NCBI RefSeq assembly: GCF_001956045.1
Contig: NZ_MRTH01000003.1
Coordinates: 62,001-126,000, forward strand
From: Paenibacillus sp. FSL H7-0331
Lineage (GTDB): Bacteria; Bacillota; Bacilli; Paenibacillales; NBRC-103111
Direction of reading: 5' to 3'
Length of the DNA stretch: 64,000 bases
The position numbers were made by a program, and so were the translations under genes. Shown here in pieces: positions 8,412-17,170 of this stretch (the first letter of the stretch is position 1; each line of letters starts with the position of its first letter). Under the pieces are notes generated by a model. That model worked only from the letters and a program-made list of their open reading frames with translations, did no database searches and was not told the origin of the DNA.

Positions 8412-9290
8412 ATGGATAAAAAATTATTATGGAAGTGGATCCGTTCTTATCTCATGGTGTTACCCGCCATGATAGGCATTTTCACCTTCGTCATTTACCC
8501 GATGCTTTATTTGATTTATTTAAGTCTTTTTAAATATAACCTGATGAATAAAGCCAAAAGCACTTTCATCGGATTAGACAATTACAAAGAGGTTTTCATG
8601 CGTGAAGATTTTTACAAATCGCTGGGGAATACGGTTGTTTACACTGTTGGCGCTGTTGTGTTGACGATGGTTATATCTCTGCTTATTGCATTATGGCTTA
8701 GCAAAAGCAGCAAGTTTAACAGTATTGTGCAAGCTGGATTATTCACGCCGCATATCATCTCTATTGTGTCTATTGCACTCGTGTGGCTGTGGCTTATGGA
8801 GCCTAACCTGGGTTTTCTCAACTTTGTTTTAAAGGCTCTGGGTCTACCGCCCTCTCAATGGTTGCAGAGCTCTAAAACGGCATTGATATCCGTAATTATT
8901 GTATCTGTTTGGCACAGCGTAGGTTATTATACCTTGATTATAGTAGCTGCTCTCCAAAGCATACCGCCAAGCATCTATGAAGCAGCCGAATTGGATAATG
9001 CGAAAAAGTTTAAGGTGTTTTACAAAATAACGTTACCCTTAATTTCACCGCAGCTGTTTTTCATCTTAATCATTATGACGATTGGTTCCTTTAAGGTGTT
9101 TGATACGGTCCGAATCATGACAGGTGGAGGCCCTAACAACGCAACCAGTACATTGGTTTATTACATTTATGGATTTAGAACGACGAATATTGGCTTCTCC
9201 TCGGCAACGGGTGTTGTTTTGATGGCTATTATTGGAATTCTTACGTTTATCTACTTCAGTTTGCTTTCTAAAAAGGTTCATTATCAATAA
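8412..9290 (+). CDS. ABC sugar/glycerophosphate permease, UgpA-like
   Basis: 292 residues with six predicted membrane segments (first at about 14-35: LMVLPAMIGIFTFVIYPMLYL). The EAA loop that docks the ATPase is EAAELDNAKKFKVFYKITLPLISP, here YEAAELDNA then the ITLPL turn. Belongs to the MalF/UgpA half of CUT1 transporters. Start ATG 4 bases after the ATPase gene. Partner of the UgpE-like subunit that follows. Confidence 0.9.
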   Translation: MDKKLLWKWIRSYLMVLPAMIGIFTFVIYPMLYLIYLSLFKYNLMNKAKSTFIGLDNYKEVFMREDFYKSLGNTVVYTVGAVVLTMVISLLIALWLSKSSKFNSIVQAGLFTPHIISIVSIALVWLWLMEPNLGFLNFVLKALGLPPSQWLQSSKTALISVIIVSVWHSVGYYTLIIVAALQSIPPSIYEAAELDNAKKFKVFYKITLPLISPQLFFILIIMTIGSFKVFDTVRIMTGGGPNNATSTLVYYIYGFRTTNIGFSSATGVVLMAIIGILTFIYFSLLSKKVHYQ

Positions 9291-9314
9291 AAGAGAAAGG
9301 GAGTTCGACCCTTC

Positions 9315-10145
9315 ATGCCATTTGAACTCAAGCACCTATGGACGACATTAAGTACAGTACTTAAAATAGCAGTTCTTATGATTTTTGTTTTTCCATTTTT
9401 GTGGATGATCTCCACGTCGCTGCAGACCTTTCAGGAAACCTTGACGATACCTCCTACCATGATTCCGGCAGTACCTCAGTGGAATAATTTTGTGACTGCC
9501 ATGAGTTCGGGTCCTTTCATGACCTATGCCAAAAACTCGATCGTTGTGACGCTTTCCGTCATTGTATTGCAATTTGCTGTGATGATCCCGGCTGCCTATG
9601 CTTTTGCCAAATATTCTTTTCCAGGAAAACAATTTTTGTTTGCTATGGTACTCCTGGCCTTCATGATTCCTGGTCAAGTCACCTTTATCCCGGTCTATCT
9701 GATGCTGGCTGATTGGGGAATGATCAAAACCTTATTGCCGCAAATTATTCCATTCATGTCCAACGCATTTGGCATTTTCCTTTTACGCCAATATTTTATG
9801 CAGATTCCAGAAGAAATTATTGAATCGGCCAAGTTGGACAATGCCAGTGAGCTCAAGATTATTTGGAAAATTATGACACCGATGTCCATGCCAGCATTGG
9901 CAACGATTGCACTGTTCAGCTTTGTGAGTCATTGGAATGATTATTTCTGGCCGCTCGTGATGACGGATTCGTCCCCGGTTCGTCCGTTGACGCTCGGAAT
10001 CGCCATGCTGCGAGAAACGGAAGGGATTAGTAACTGGCATATTATTATGGCAGGTAACGTTGTCCTGGTGGTCCCTATTCTGCTCGTTTACCTGATTTGT
10101 TCCAAACAGATTGTCAAGGCATTTGTTTATTCAGGGATTAAGTAA
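9315..10145 (+). CDS. ABC sugar/glycerophosphate permease, UgpE-like
   Basis: 276 residues, ATG preceded by AAAGGGAGT. Six membrane segments beginning with VLKIAVLMIFVFPFLWM, and the EAA-type docking loop ESAKLDNASELKIIWKIMTP, of which ESAKLDNA is the core. MalG/UgpE half of a CUT1 importer, forming the heteromeric channel with the preceding gene. 49 bases before the binding protein. Confidence 0.9.
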   Translation: MPFELKHLWTTLSTVLKIAVLMIFVFPFLWMISTSLQTFQETLTIPPTMIPAVPQWNNFVTAMSSGPFMTYAKNSIVVTLSVIVLQFAVMIPAAYAFAKYSFPGKQFLFAMVLLAFMIPGQVTFIPVYLMLADWGMIKTLLPQIIPFMSNAFGIFLLRQYFMQIPEEIIESAKLDNASELKIIWKIMTPMSMPALATIALFSFVSHWNDYFWPLVMTDSSPVRPLTLGIAMLRETEGISNWHIIMAGNVVLVVPILLVYLICSKQIVKAFVYSGIK

Positions 10146-10194
10146 TCGTGTAATCTCTTCCGAATAATAGTTAAAAAAAGGGAGGAAGAAAAAA

Positions 10195-11511
10195 ATGAAA
10201 AAGAATATGTCAATGATTATGGCATCAACCATGCTGCTTGGTGCACTTGCAGGCTGCAGCTCATCACCTCAAGCAACGGATACGGGTGGAGCTGCTGGAA
10301 CCGCTGCAGCACCAACAGCAGCACCGGCCAAGACCGGCAAGACCACGATTCAATATTGGCATTCCATGGGAGGGAAAAACGGTGAATATACAGATGCACT
10401 CATTAAACGTTTTAATGAATCCCATCCCGATATCGAGGTTGTTGGGACTTTCCAGGGAGGTTATGAAGAAGTAGTTACCAAGCTTCAGCAGGCAGCTGCA
10501 GCGAATACGGCACCTGATGTAAGCATGCTGGAGCGTTCTTTTGTACAGTTGTTTGCAGATGCAGACGTTTTGGAAGACCTTACACCGTATTTAAAGAAAT
10601 CCGGATTAAGCGTTGATGATTTTGTTCCCGGTCTTATGGGCCATTCTACTTTCAATAAAAAGTTGGTAACACTGCCATTAAACCGTTCCACTCCGATCAT
10701 GCATGTTAACAAGACGATGCTGGATGAGAAAGGGCTCAAGGTGCCGACAACCTGGGACGAAATGAAAACGGTAGCCAATGCGCTAGTCATTAAAGAAAAT
10801 GGGGCTTACAAACGTCAAGGGCTATCCATGCCGTTTGATGATTGGTATCTCATTGCGATGATGACCCAGTCCAAAGGAAGATTTTTTAATGAACAGGGTA
10901 CCTCGATCGGGTTTTATGATAACGGAGTAGGGCTTAAAGTGTTCAGTTACCTGAAGGACCTTCAGAACACGGGAGCCTTGTTTTATCCACCGACTCAGGA
11001 TTCCGGTAATATCGCCAACCAGATGTTTATGGAAGGTAAAGTCGGATTGCTGCTGCAGTCAACGGGAAGTATTGGAGGGTTTGCGCAAAATGTGAAATTC
11101 GATTATGTGACCGCCTTCCTGCCCAAAAATGATGTGTTTGCCACACCAACCGGGGGAGCAAACGTTACCATGCTGGCCTCATCCAAAAGCAAAGCGGCTG
11201 CTTGGGAATTTATAAACTGGTTGATGACGGATCCTAAGGGTGGACAGCAGTTTGTAATCGATACCGGTTACCTGCCTTTCACGAAGAAAATGGTAGAGTC
11301 CAAAGAAATTAAAGAGCTGTATGCAAAAGAACCGAACCGAAAGGTCGCTTACGATCAGCTTCAATATGCAACGGACACGAATAAGCATTTGGCTTGGACA
11401 CCGGTGGTACAAGAGTTCCGCTCGGCTATGCAGGCGATCATGTATGACAACAAGGATATTCAGACCACATTGACTACATTCAAAAATTCAGCCGAAAAAC
11501 TGATGAAATAG
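10195..11511 (+). CDS. Extracellular solute-binding lipoprotein, family 1 (UgpB/MalE-like)
   Basis: 438 residues, ATG behind GGGAGGAAG. Lipoprotein signal: basic n-region, hydrophobic core, lipobox LAGC with the lipidated Cys at about residue 21, then a low-complexity Ala/Thr/Pro linker. The mature part starts TTIQYWHSMGGKNGEY, the strand pattern of UgpB-type glycerol-phosphate or sugar binders (cf. QFWHAM), and contains the GGANVTMLASSK segment near the interdomain hinge. It captures the substrate of the transporter. Glycerophosphodiester, polyol and oligosaccharide are all possible; two GDPD genes nearby favour the first. Confidence 0.88.
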   Translation: MKKNMSMIMASTMLLGALAGCSSSPQATDTGGAAGTAAAPTAAPAKTGKTTIQYWHSMGGKNGEYTDALIKRFNESHPDIEVVGTFQGGYEEVVTKLQQAAAANTAPDVSMLERSFVQLFADADVLEDLTPYLKKSGLSVDDFVPGLMGHSTFNKKLVTLPLNRSTPIMHVNKTMLDEKGLKVPTTWDEMKTVANALVIKENGAYKRQGLSMPFDDWYLIAMMTQSKGRFFNEQGTSIGFYDNGVGLKVFSYLKDLQNTGALFYPPTQDSGNIANQMFMEGKVGLLLQSTGSIGGFAQNVKFDYVTAFLPKNDVFATPTGGANVTMLASSKSKAAAWEFINWLMTDPKGGQQFVIDTGYLPFTKKMVESKEIKELYAKEPNRKVAYDQLQYATDTNKHLAWTPVVQEFRSAMQAIMYDNKDIQTTLTTFKNSAEKLMK

Positions 11512-11547
11512 TAAGCCCAGTTATGTAAAACCCACAAGGCCTTTCAG

Positions 11548-11598
11548 GAAAGCAGACAGACCGATGTTGGAATCCACATTCGGTTTTCTGCTTTCTTT
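11548..11598 (+). terminator. Hairpin terminator between binding-protein and second GDPD gene
   Basis: GAAAGCAGA (11548-11556) pairs with TCTGCTTTC (11587-11595), with an inner ACCGATGT/ACATTCGGT pairing. The T tail is short, so read-through to the downstream genes is likely. This would leave the binding-protein message more abundant than the enzymes after it. Confidence 0.65.
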
Positions 11599-11639
11599 GC
11601 TACATGAGGATGATTATTCAAGAGAGGGATGCAGCCTAT

Positions 11640-12407
11640 ATGTTAGAACGTCTGGAAAATAATTCGTCAATTCAAATTGTCGGACATCGAGGATACAAAT
11701 CCTCCTATCCAGAGAACACACTTCTTGCTTTCCAGAAGTCACTGGAGATGGGGGTAGATGTGCTTGAGTTTGATCTGCGTTTCTCCAAGGATAAGGTCAT
11801 CATGGTTATCCACGATGAAACACTGGATCGCACAACCAATGGCTCGGGCAAAGTGAGTGACTATACGATGGCGGAGCTTCAACAACTGGATGCTGGAGGA
11901 TGGTTCGGTAAACCATTTGAAGGGCTCAAGATACCAACCTTTGAAGAGTTGTGCCAGTTGTTGGCCTCATATCCCGATACTCTGCTAAATGTAGAAATTA
12001 AACCAAGCAGTCATGCCAAGGAAATTGCCGATCTAGCTATCTGTATGTTGGAAAAATATGGATGTTTATCTCGTTGTATATTTACTTGTTTTGATGCAGA
12101 GATCATTACTTATATCTACGATACGTACGAATTGAAAACACAAGGCTTTCCTGAAGAGCTTATGTCAAACTTTGTTACAGGCAAAGACGGTACCTACTCT
12201 AAAATGTGGTCAATAGGTATCAGTTTAAAATTGTTAACTCCTGCATTAGTTAAAGAGTTTCAGCAAATGGGTCTTCTTGTCGGGTGCTGGAGTACGGATA
12301 ATGAGCAACAGGTTTATTATGCGCTGGGATGCGGTGTTACTTTGCTAACCTGCAACGATCCACAAGCAGCTATGCATGTTCGCCAGCAAATGGGTGGCAT
12401 TCGATAG
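11640..12407 (+). CDS. Second glycerophosphodiester phosphodiesterase (GDPD)
   Basis: 255 residues from the ATG at 11640, the only start with an upstream GAGAGGG; an ATG at 11604 lacks one. GDPD motifs: [24 protein letters not shown] (metal ligands), [14 protein letters not shown] with catalytic His, and LNVEIKP. No signal peptide, so cytoplasmic and UgpQ-like: it would split imported glycerophosphodiesters into glycerol 3-phosphate and the head-group alcohol. It shares motifs but not close identity with the GDPD at 504, so the pair are not a recent duplication. Followed 17 bases later by a polyol-phosphate dehydrogenase-like gene. Confidence 0.9.
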   Translation: MLERLENNSSIQIVGHRGYKSSYPENTLLAFQKSLEMGVDVLEFDLRFSKDKVIMVIHDETLDRTTNGSGKVSDYTMAELQQLDAGGWFGKPFEGLKIPTFEELCQLLASYPDTLLNVEIKPSSHAKEIADLAICMLEKYGCLSRCIFTCFDAEIITYIYDTYELKTQGFPEELMSNFVTGKDGTYSKMWSIGISLKLLTPALVKEFQQMGLLVGCWSTDNEQQVYYALGCGVTLLTCNDPQAAMHVRQQMGGIR

Positions 12408-12424
12408 CAAGTCAGAAAGGAAAG

Positions 12425-13474
12425 ATGAAGATGAAAGCTTGGCCTTTGTACGCTATCGGAGACATTCGGTTAGAAAACAGAACGAAACCGCATGCGGGTT
12501 CAGGGGAGGTTCTTCTGAAGGTGCGTGCGTGCGGCATTTGCGGCTCCGATATTCCCCGAGTCTACTCGAAGGGAACTTACTCGTTTCCGACGATACCTGG
12601 ACATGAATTTTCCGGTGAGATCGTAGAAGTAGGCGAAGGTGGGGATGAGTCGCTAGTCGGCCGCGGTGCCGCGGTGTTTCCATTAATGCCCTGCCGGAGC
12701 TGCAGCGCATGCGAGATTGGACAGTTTGCGTTATGCGACAATTACAATTATATGGGCTCGCGATGCGATGGGGCTTTTGCCGAATATATCACAGTACCCT
12801 TATGGAACCTGCTGTTAATGCCCGAAGGTGTGTCCTATGAAGAAGCGGCAATGGTTGAGCCAGCTGCCGTAGCCTTGCATGCGCTCCGACAAGCCAGTGT
12901 GGACATTGGTGATACGGTGCTCATTTATGGAGCGGGCCCGATTGGTATGATGCTCGCCCTGTGGGCTCAGATTTGGGGTGCAGGCCGTATACTGCTCGTC
13001 GATATCGATGAAGCGAAGCTGGCATTCGCGCAAGGGCTTGGCATTACGAATACGTGTAACGCTGCCGTGACTGACACAGTAGCCTGGGTACATGAACAAA
13101 CGAACGGGCGAGGTGCAGACGTAACGATCGAGGGCGCAGGCAGCACGATTTCCTTTGAGAATGCGATGCATACGACACGTCCCTTCGGCAAAGTTATACT
13201 TATGGGCAATCCAGCTGGTGATATGAAGCTGACGCAGAAGGGCTACTGGGAAATACTTCGTAATAATCTTACCCTTATCGGTACCTGGAACTCGTATTAT
13301 GCGAATTTGCCGGTTAACGAGTGGCAACTGGTGCTGACCTTTATTGCTTCCGGAAAGCTTCGGCTGGATCCTTTAATAACGCATCGTGTGCCCATAGAAA
13401 GAATTGGTGATGCCTTGCAGATGATACGGGATCGCAGCGAGTTTTCCGTTAAAGTGATGTATATTCATCAATAA
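12425..13474 (+). CDS. Zinc-dependent dehydrogenase, GatD-like (galactitol-1-phosphate 5-dehydrogenase type)
   Basis: 349 residues from ATG 12425 (or 347 from ATG 12431), preceded by AGAAAGGAAAG. Medium-chain dehydrogenase: GICGSDIPRVYSKG and GHEFSGEI for catalytic zinc, PCRSCSACEIGQFALC for structural zinc, then YNYMGSRCDGAFAEYI, and Rossmann IYGAGPIGMMLAL. The GSDxPRV, GSRxDGxFAEY and late LTLIGTWNSY segments fit GatD better than sorbitol dehydrogenase, from memory of the E. coli protein. Likely oxidises a polyol or polyol phosphate. Last gene of this run; overlaps nothing. Confidence 0.8.
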   Translation: MKMKAWPLYAIGDIRLENRTKPHAGSGEVLLKVRACGICGSDIPRVYSKGTYSFPTIPGHEFSGEIVEVGEGGDESLVGRGAAVFPLMPCRSCSACEIGQFALCDNYNYMGSRCDGAFAEYITVPLWNLLLMPEGVSYEEAAMVEPAAVALHALRQASVDIGDTVLIYGAGPIGMMLALWAQIWGAGRILLVDIDEAKLAFAQGLGITNTCNAAVTDTVAWVHEQTNGRGADVTIEGAGSTISFENAMHTTRPFGKVILMGNPAGDMKLTQKGYWEILRNNLTLIGTWNSYYANLPVNEWQLVLTFIASGKLRLDPLITHRVPIERIGDALQMIRDRSEFSVKVMYIHQ

Positions 13475-13518
13475 GGATTTATTAATAAATTCCGGTCATA
13501 TAAAAGGAAGTGCAATTC

Positions 13519-14277
13519 GTGAACAACATTTCACAAATATGGTACATCTCACACGGGGAGCTGCTTCTCCGAATGGTCCTTGCCGCTGTCTTGGGAGGGC
13601 TGGTTGGCATGGAGCGGGAATGGAATAACCATGCTGCGGGCTTCCGTACCCACATCTTGGTTTGTCTGGGTGCGGCTACGATTATGCTTCTGTCGATCTA
13701 TGGATTCAGCCAATTTGTGAACGAAGCCAATGTAAGAATGGATCCTGCCCGTCTTGCTGCTCAGGTTATTAGTGGAGTCGGCTTTTTGGGAGCAGGCGCC
13801 ATTCTTCGTAATGGCCCAGTCATTAGCGGTCTGACGACGGCTGCTTCCGTTTGGGTAGTTGCTGCAATCGGATTGTGTGTGGGAGCTGGCTTCCTGTACG
13901 CAGCTTTTTATGCCACGTTAATGGTATTGGTCAGCCTCTTCCTGTTAAACAAATGGGAGAAGCATCTGCTTAGAAATCGAAGAAGCAGTGAAGTGTCCAT
14001 TAGGGCGTTGGATTGCCCTGGGGTTCTTGGTCACATAGCGTCTAAATTCGGAGAGCACGGTATTCAAATTATCAATGTCAAAATGATCTCGGATAAGGAG
14101 ACCAGCGATTCGGAGGGGAGACCTACCATTCAATTTATTTTCAACCTGAAGGTGCAGGAGCAGTCCAAGCTGCTCTTGGCCGTTGATCAAATTAATTCCT
14201 ATGACTTTATTCTCTATATGGAATCTGGCCGCAGCTTAATGAATCCGCTTGGACAAGCAGCAGAGCATGCAAATTAG
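13519..14277 (+). CDS. MgtC/SapB-family membrane protein with C-terminal ACT-like domain
   Basis: 252 residues from GTG 13519, eight bases after AAAAGGAAG; GTG 13510 is a less likely start. The MgtC signature is clear: LRMVLAAVLGGLVGMEREWNNHAAGFRTH, here with GMERE and AGFRTH as key blocks, and then SGVGFLGAGAILRNG and GLTTAASVWVVAAIG. Four or five membrane segments occupy residues 15-150, followed by a soluble ACT-like regulatory domain (VSIRALDCPGVLGHIASKF). MgtC proteins help survival at low magnesium or phosphate and modulate F-type ATPase in some species; the exact role here is unknown. It ends overlapping the convergent AraC gene by four bases. Confidence 0.88.
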   Translation: MNNISQIWYISHGELLLRMVLAAVLGGLVGMEREWNNHAAGFRTHILVCLGAATIMLLSIYGFSQFVNEANVRMDPARLAAQVISGVGFLGAGAILRNGPVISGLTTAASVWVVAAIGLCVGAGFLYAAFYATLMVLVSLFLLNKWEKHLLRNRRSSEVSIRALDCPGVLGHIASKFGEHGIQIINVKMISDKETSDSEGRPTIQFIFNLKVQEQSKLLLAVDQINSYDFILYMESGRSLMNPLGQAAEHAN

Positions 14278-15188
14278 TTGTCCCCAAGCAGTGAAGATGC
14301 TGATCGTTTGTGCTTCATAAATGAACTCGGATTGACGCCATACCATTTGCGAAATTGATTCGTAAAATGGTTGTAGTTCTGAAACCCGACATCGAAGCAA
14401 ATCTGGGAGGCGCTGCGTTCGGTATGCTCAAACAATAGCGCAGCCTGCTGAACACGCATTCTGTTCAATGTATCGACAATGCTTTGTCCTGTAATTGTTT
14501 TGAAGAGGTGGGACAATCGTGAAGCTGATAACCCTACCGCATGGGCCAAGTCATCTATTCGAATGTGCTCCCTCATCCGCTGAGAAAGCAGAGAGAGCGT
14601 TTCTTCGATCCTGGCATCCATAACGTGGCTTTTCTTTTGAGCCAGCAGCATAATAATCTCACGAAGTGCATTGCAGCACAATTCATTCCAATATTCCCCG
14701 CGCTCTCTGGAATCCGAAATCACTCTGGTGAAGGCATGGCGGATGCGTTGTCGGGCTGACTCATTTTCTATGGATTGCATAATCAAATTATCGTTGGGCA
14801 GCAGGCTCGTTTCAATAAGACTGGAGGGAAAGTGGGCCCATACAAATTGCCATGTATATCCGCGTCTTGTGCCGTATTGATGAGGGATACCCGGCTTGAG
14901 CAAGGTCACATCTCCGAATTGGCAGTTTAACTCATGTCCCGGGACTTTAAAATAGCCTTCACCCTCCAGCGTGAATGTGATTAACCAATCATTCCTGCCA
15001 TTCGGCCTGTTGATGAAGTAGGTTTCGGTTTCCTGAAAATGTCCGGCGATAACCGTATCGTAGGTATAGCTTTTATATTTGCTCATTGGTCCAGATTCCA
15101 TGGATACCCAGCTTTCGATTGAGATATAGAAACAGTTTGACTTAGGATAGAGGACTACTTTCTGATTAACAGCATATAACAAATCCAA
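14274..15188 (-). CDS. AraC-family transcriptional regulator
   Basis: 304 residues from a TTG at 15188; no convincing ribosome binding site is visible, and ATG codons at 15101 or 15086 are good alternatives because the cupin domain begins shortly after (YDTVIAGHFQETETYF). N-terminal AraC-type cupin includes the PGHELNCQFGDVTLLKPGIPHQY strand pair; the C-terminal double helix-turn-helix includes IDDLAHAVGLSASRLSHLFK and ASQICFDVGFQNYNHFTNQFRKWYG, with the family-typical GFQ.Y.HF.. block. Divergent from the PhyH dioxygenase gene with 118 bases between, so it probably controls that gene. Confidence 0.88.
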   Translation of the reverse strand: MDLLYAVNQKVVLYPKSNCFYISIESWVSMESGPMSKYKSYTYDTVIAGHFQETETYFINRPNGRNDWLITFTLEGEGYFKVPGHELNCQFGDVTLLKPGIPHQYGTRRGYTWQFVWAHFPSSLIETSLLPNDNLIMQSIENESARQRIRHAFTRVISDSRERGEYWNELCCNALREIIMLLAQKKSHVMDARIEETLSLLSQRMREHIRIDDLAHAVGLSASRLSHLFKTITGQSIVDTLNRMRVQQAALLFEHTERSASQICFDVGFQNYNHFTNQFRKWYGVNPSSFMKHKRSASSLLGDN

Positions 15189-15306
15189 TCATTGCGCTAC
15201 TTATATAGCAGGATTATATGAATATATAGCATCATTGTTACTGTTCGCTGGAGTGTAATTCGCTTACGATAAGCTTATACAAATACAGCTTACAGGAGGC
15301 AAGGCA

Positions 15307-16116
15307 ATGGACTTACAATTGCACAGATTAACACAGGAGCAGAAGCATCATTTTGAAACGGAAGGGTATCTCGTCGTAAAAGGATTATTTGGGCCGAACC
15401 AGCTGGCAGAGATCGACAGCACCTTTGAAGAGATCAGCTATCAAACGATTTCCGGTTTTTTTGAACCCGATCTGAATGAGGATACAACAGACCCACTGAA
15501 ACGATATCCACGGGTCATGCACCCTCACCGTTTTAACGAGACAGCCAAAAAATATATGCTGCATCAGCCGGTACTTGAGGTTCTGACCGATTTGTATGAG
15601 GAGGAGCCGCTCGCCGCTCAGAGCATGTTTTATTATAAGCCACCTGGATCGCGTGGGCAGGCTTTGCATCAGGATAACTTTTATTTAAAAGTCGATCCCG
15701 GAAACTGTATTGCGGCCTGGACCGCCATTGATGCAGCGGATGAGGATAATGGTGGCCTGCTGATTGTACCGAAGACGAACCAGCACGAGATTGTGTGTCC
15801 GGATCTGGCCGACGAGAACGAATCGTTCACAACTCATTATGTGAAGCCGCCCAAGGATCAGAAAGCCATTCCAGTGCTTATGGACAGAGGCGATGTGCTG
15901 TTTTTCAATGGAAATCTGATTCATGGCTCATACCGGAACAAAACGAAGGATCGCTTCCGCAGAGCTTTTATCTGCCATTATGCGAATCAGTCGGCAACCA
16001 GCATAAGCAGCCACTACCACCCTTTGTTCCGGCAGAACGGTACGACGGTGGAACTGGAGGCCAATCCCGATGGGGGACCGTGCGGCATCGAGCACCAAAA
16101 TGTATACCCCCATTAA
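15307..16116 (+). CDS. Phytanoyl-CoA dioxygenase (PhyH)-family Fe(II)/2-oxoglutarate oxygenase
   Basis: 269 residues, ATG with AGGAGG eight bases before. The iron-binding facial triad is visible as His121-Gln-Asp123 (ALHQDNFYL) and His206 (NLIHGSYRNKT), with Arg218 placed to bind 2-oxoglutarate. Family enzymes hydroxylate many small molecules, including ectoine, antibiotics and sugars, so the substrate is not predictable. Regulated presumably by the divergent AraC protein; the AraC-cupin plus PhyH pairing is common in Paenibacillus genomes, as far as I recall. Confidence 0.87.
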   Translation: MDLQLHRLTQEQKHHFETEGYLVVKGLFGPNQLAEIDSTFEEISYQTISGFFEPDLNEDTTDPLKRYPRVMHPHRFNETAKKYMLHQPVLEVLTDLYEEEPLAAQSMFYYKPPGSRGQALHQDNFYLKVDPGNCIAAWTAIDAADEDNGGLLIVPKTNQHEIVCPDLADENESFTTHYVKPPKDQKAIPVLMDRGDVLFFNGNLIHGSYRNKTKDRFRRAFICHYANQSATSISSHYHPLFRQNGTTVELEANPDGGPCGIEHQNVYPH

Positions 16117-16250
16117 CGTTGTGCCGATGCCCAAATGGTGGCCTTCTCATTTGGTTTGCCTTCTATATGAAGCGTAATCTATTTTTGTTATATTGGAATG
16201 TACAGAGATAGCGCAATGCGCTCATATGAGGAATAGAAGGAGATGCCAGC

Positions 16251-16946
16251 ATGAATCTTGAAAATCAACGTGTAGTGATTATAGGTGGAAGCACGGGTAT
16301 TGGATTAGCCACAGCTCGGGAGGCGGTTCTACAAGGAGCTCGTGTAATCATCGCAGGGCGCTCCTTGGACAAACTGGAGAAAGCTCAAGCAACCATAGAT
16401 AGTGAATTACTGGAGATCCGGCAAATGGATAATCAGAGTGAAGATTCGATTAAGGCATTTTTTCAGGAGATTGGGCAGTTTGATCATCTGTTTACACCAG
16501 GAGCTTCTTACGTGCTCGGGCCTATAACAGCCAGTAAGGATGTAGCCGAAAGCTGCTTCAAAGCTAAGTTTTGGCCGCAATATTTTGCTGCCAAATATGC
16601 AGTTCCCCATATTTCACAGAATGGTTCTATCGTGCTGATGTCGGGAGCGGCGAGCCAAAGACCTATATCTGGCGCAGCCTCTTATGCCGCTTGTAATGGA
16701 GCCATCGAGAGTCTGGGCAAAGCGTTGGCTATTGAGCTGGCTCCTGTTCGGGTCAACGTCGTTTCTCCAGGCACGATCCGAACTGAGAAAGAACGGACAG
16801 AAGCGTACGAGGCTTACCAAGGGATGTGCCTGCTGAAGCGGGTAGGGAGTGTTGAAGAAGTCGCACATGCTGTTATTTACTTGATGACGAACCGATATAC
16901 GACTGGAAGCACGCTGTTCCCTGATGGCGGCTACGTATTAAGCTAA
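16251..16946 (+). CDS. Atypical short-chain dehydrogenase/reductase (YxxxN in place of YxxxK)
   Basis: 231 residues, ATG preceded by AGAAGGAG. Rossmann motif GGSTGIG at 12-18 and catalytic Ser131 in VLMSGAAS are standard, but the active-site motif reads Tyr145-Ala-Ala-Cys-Asn149, so the lysine that lowers the tyrosine pKa is Asn. Related short SDRs with this change exist (Listeria Lin1944-like group, from memory), so this is probably a subfamily trait and not damage. Ends with the usual PDGGYVLS. Own terminator follows. Could act on a different chemistry or mainly bind nucleotide. Confidence 0.85.
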   Translation: MNLENQRVVIIGGSTGIGLATAREAVLQGARVIIAGRSLDKLEKAQATIDSELLEIRQMDNQSEDSIKAFFQEIGQFDHLFTPGASYVLGPITASKDVAESCFKAKFWPQYFAAKYAVPHISQNGSIVLMSGAASQRPISGAASYAACNGAIESLGKALAIELAPVRVNVVSPGTIRTEKERTEAYEAYQGMCLLKRVGSVEEVAHAVIYLMTNRYTTGSTLFPDGGYVLS

Positions 16947-16964
16947 TTTTATCCAATATATCAC

Positions 16965-17009
16965 AAGCATCCGTTAACTCCTTTAATAAGGGAAAGCGGG
17001 TGCTTTTTT
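16965..17009 (+). terminator. Rho-independent terminator after the SDR gene
   Basis: AAGCATCCG (16965-16973) pairs with CGGGTGCTT (16997-17005, one G-T wobble), followed by T6. Inner CCTTT/AAGGG strengthens it. Confidence 0.88.
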
Positions 17010-17170
17010 CGATATTTTAAAAAGGCCATCTTCATCTTGCTCTGTATTTCATCGGATCTTCATGCGAATTTCACGATACCTTCATGAGGCAGGATTTGGA
17101 TTCTGGTAATATAGACATATCGAAGAACAACCCAAACCAAACATAATCGTAAAATAAAGGGGAGCTTACC

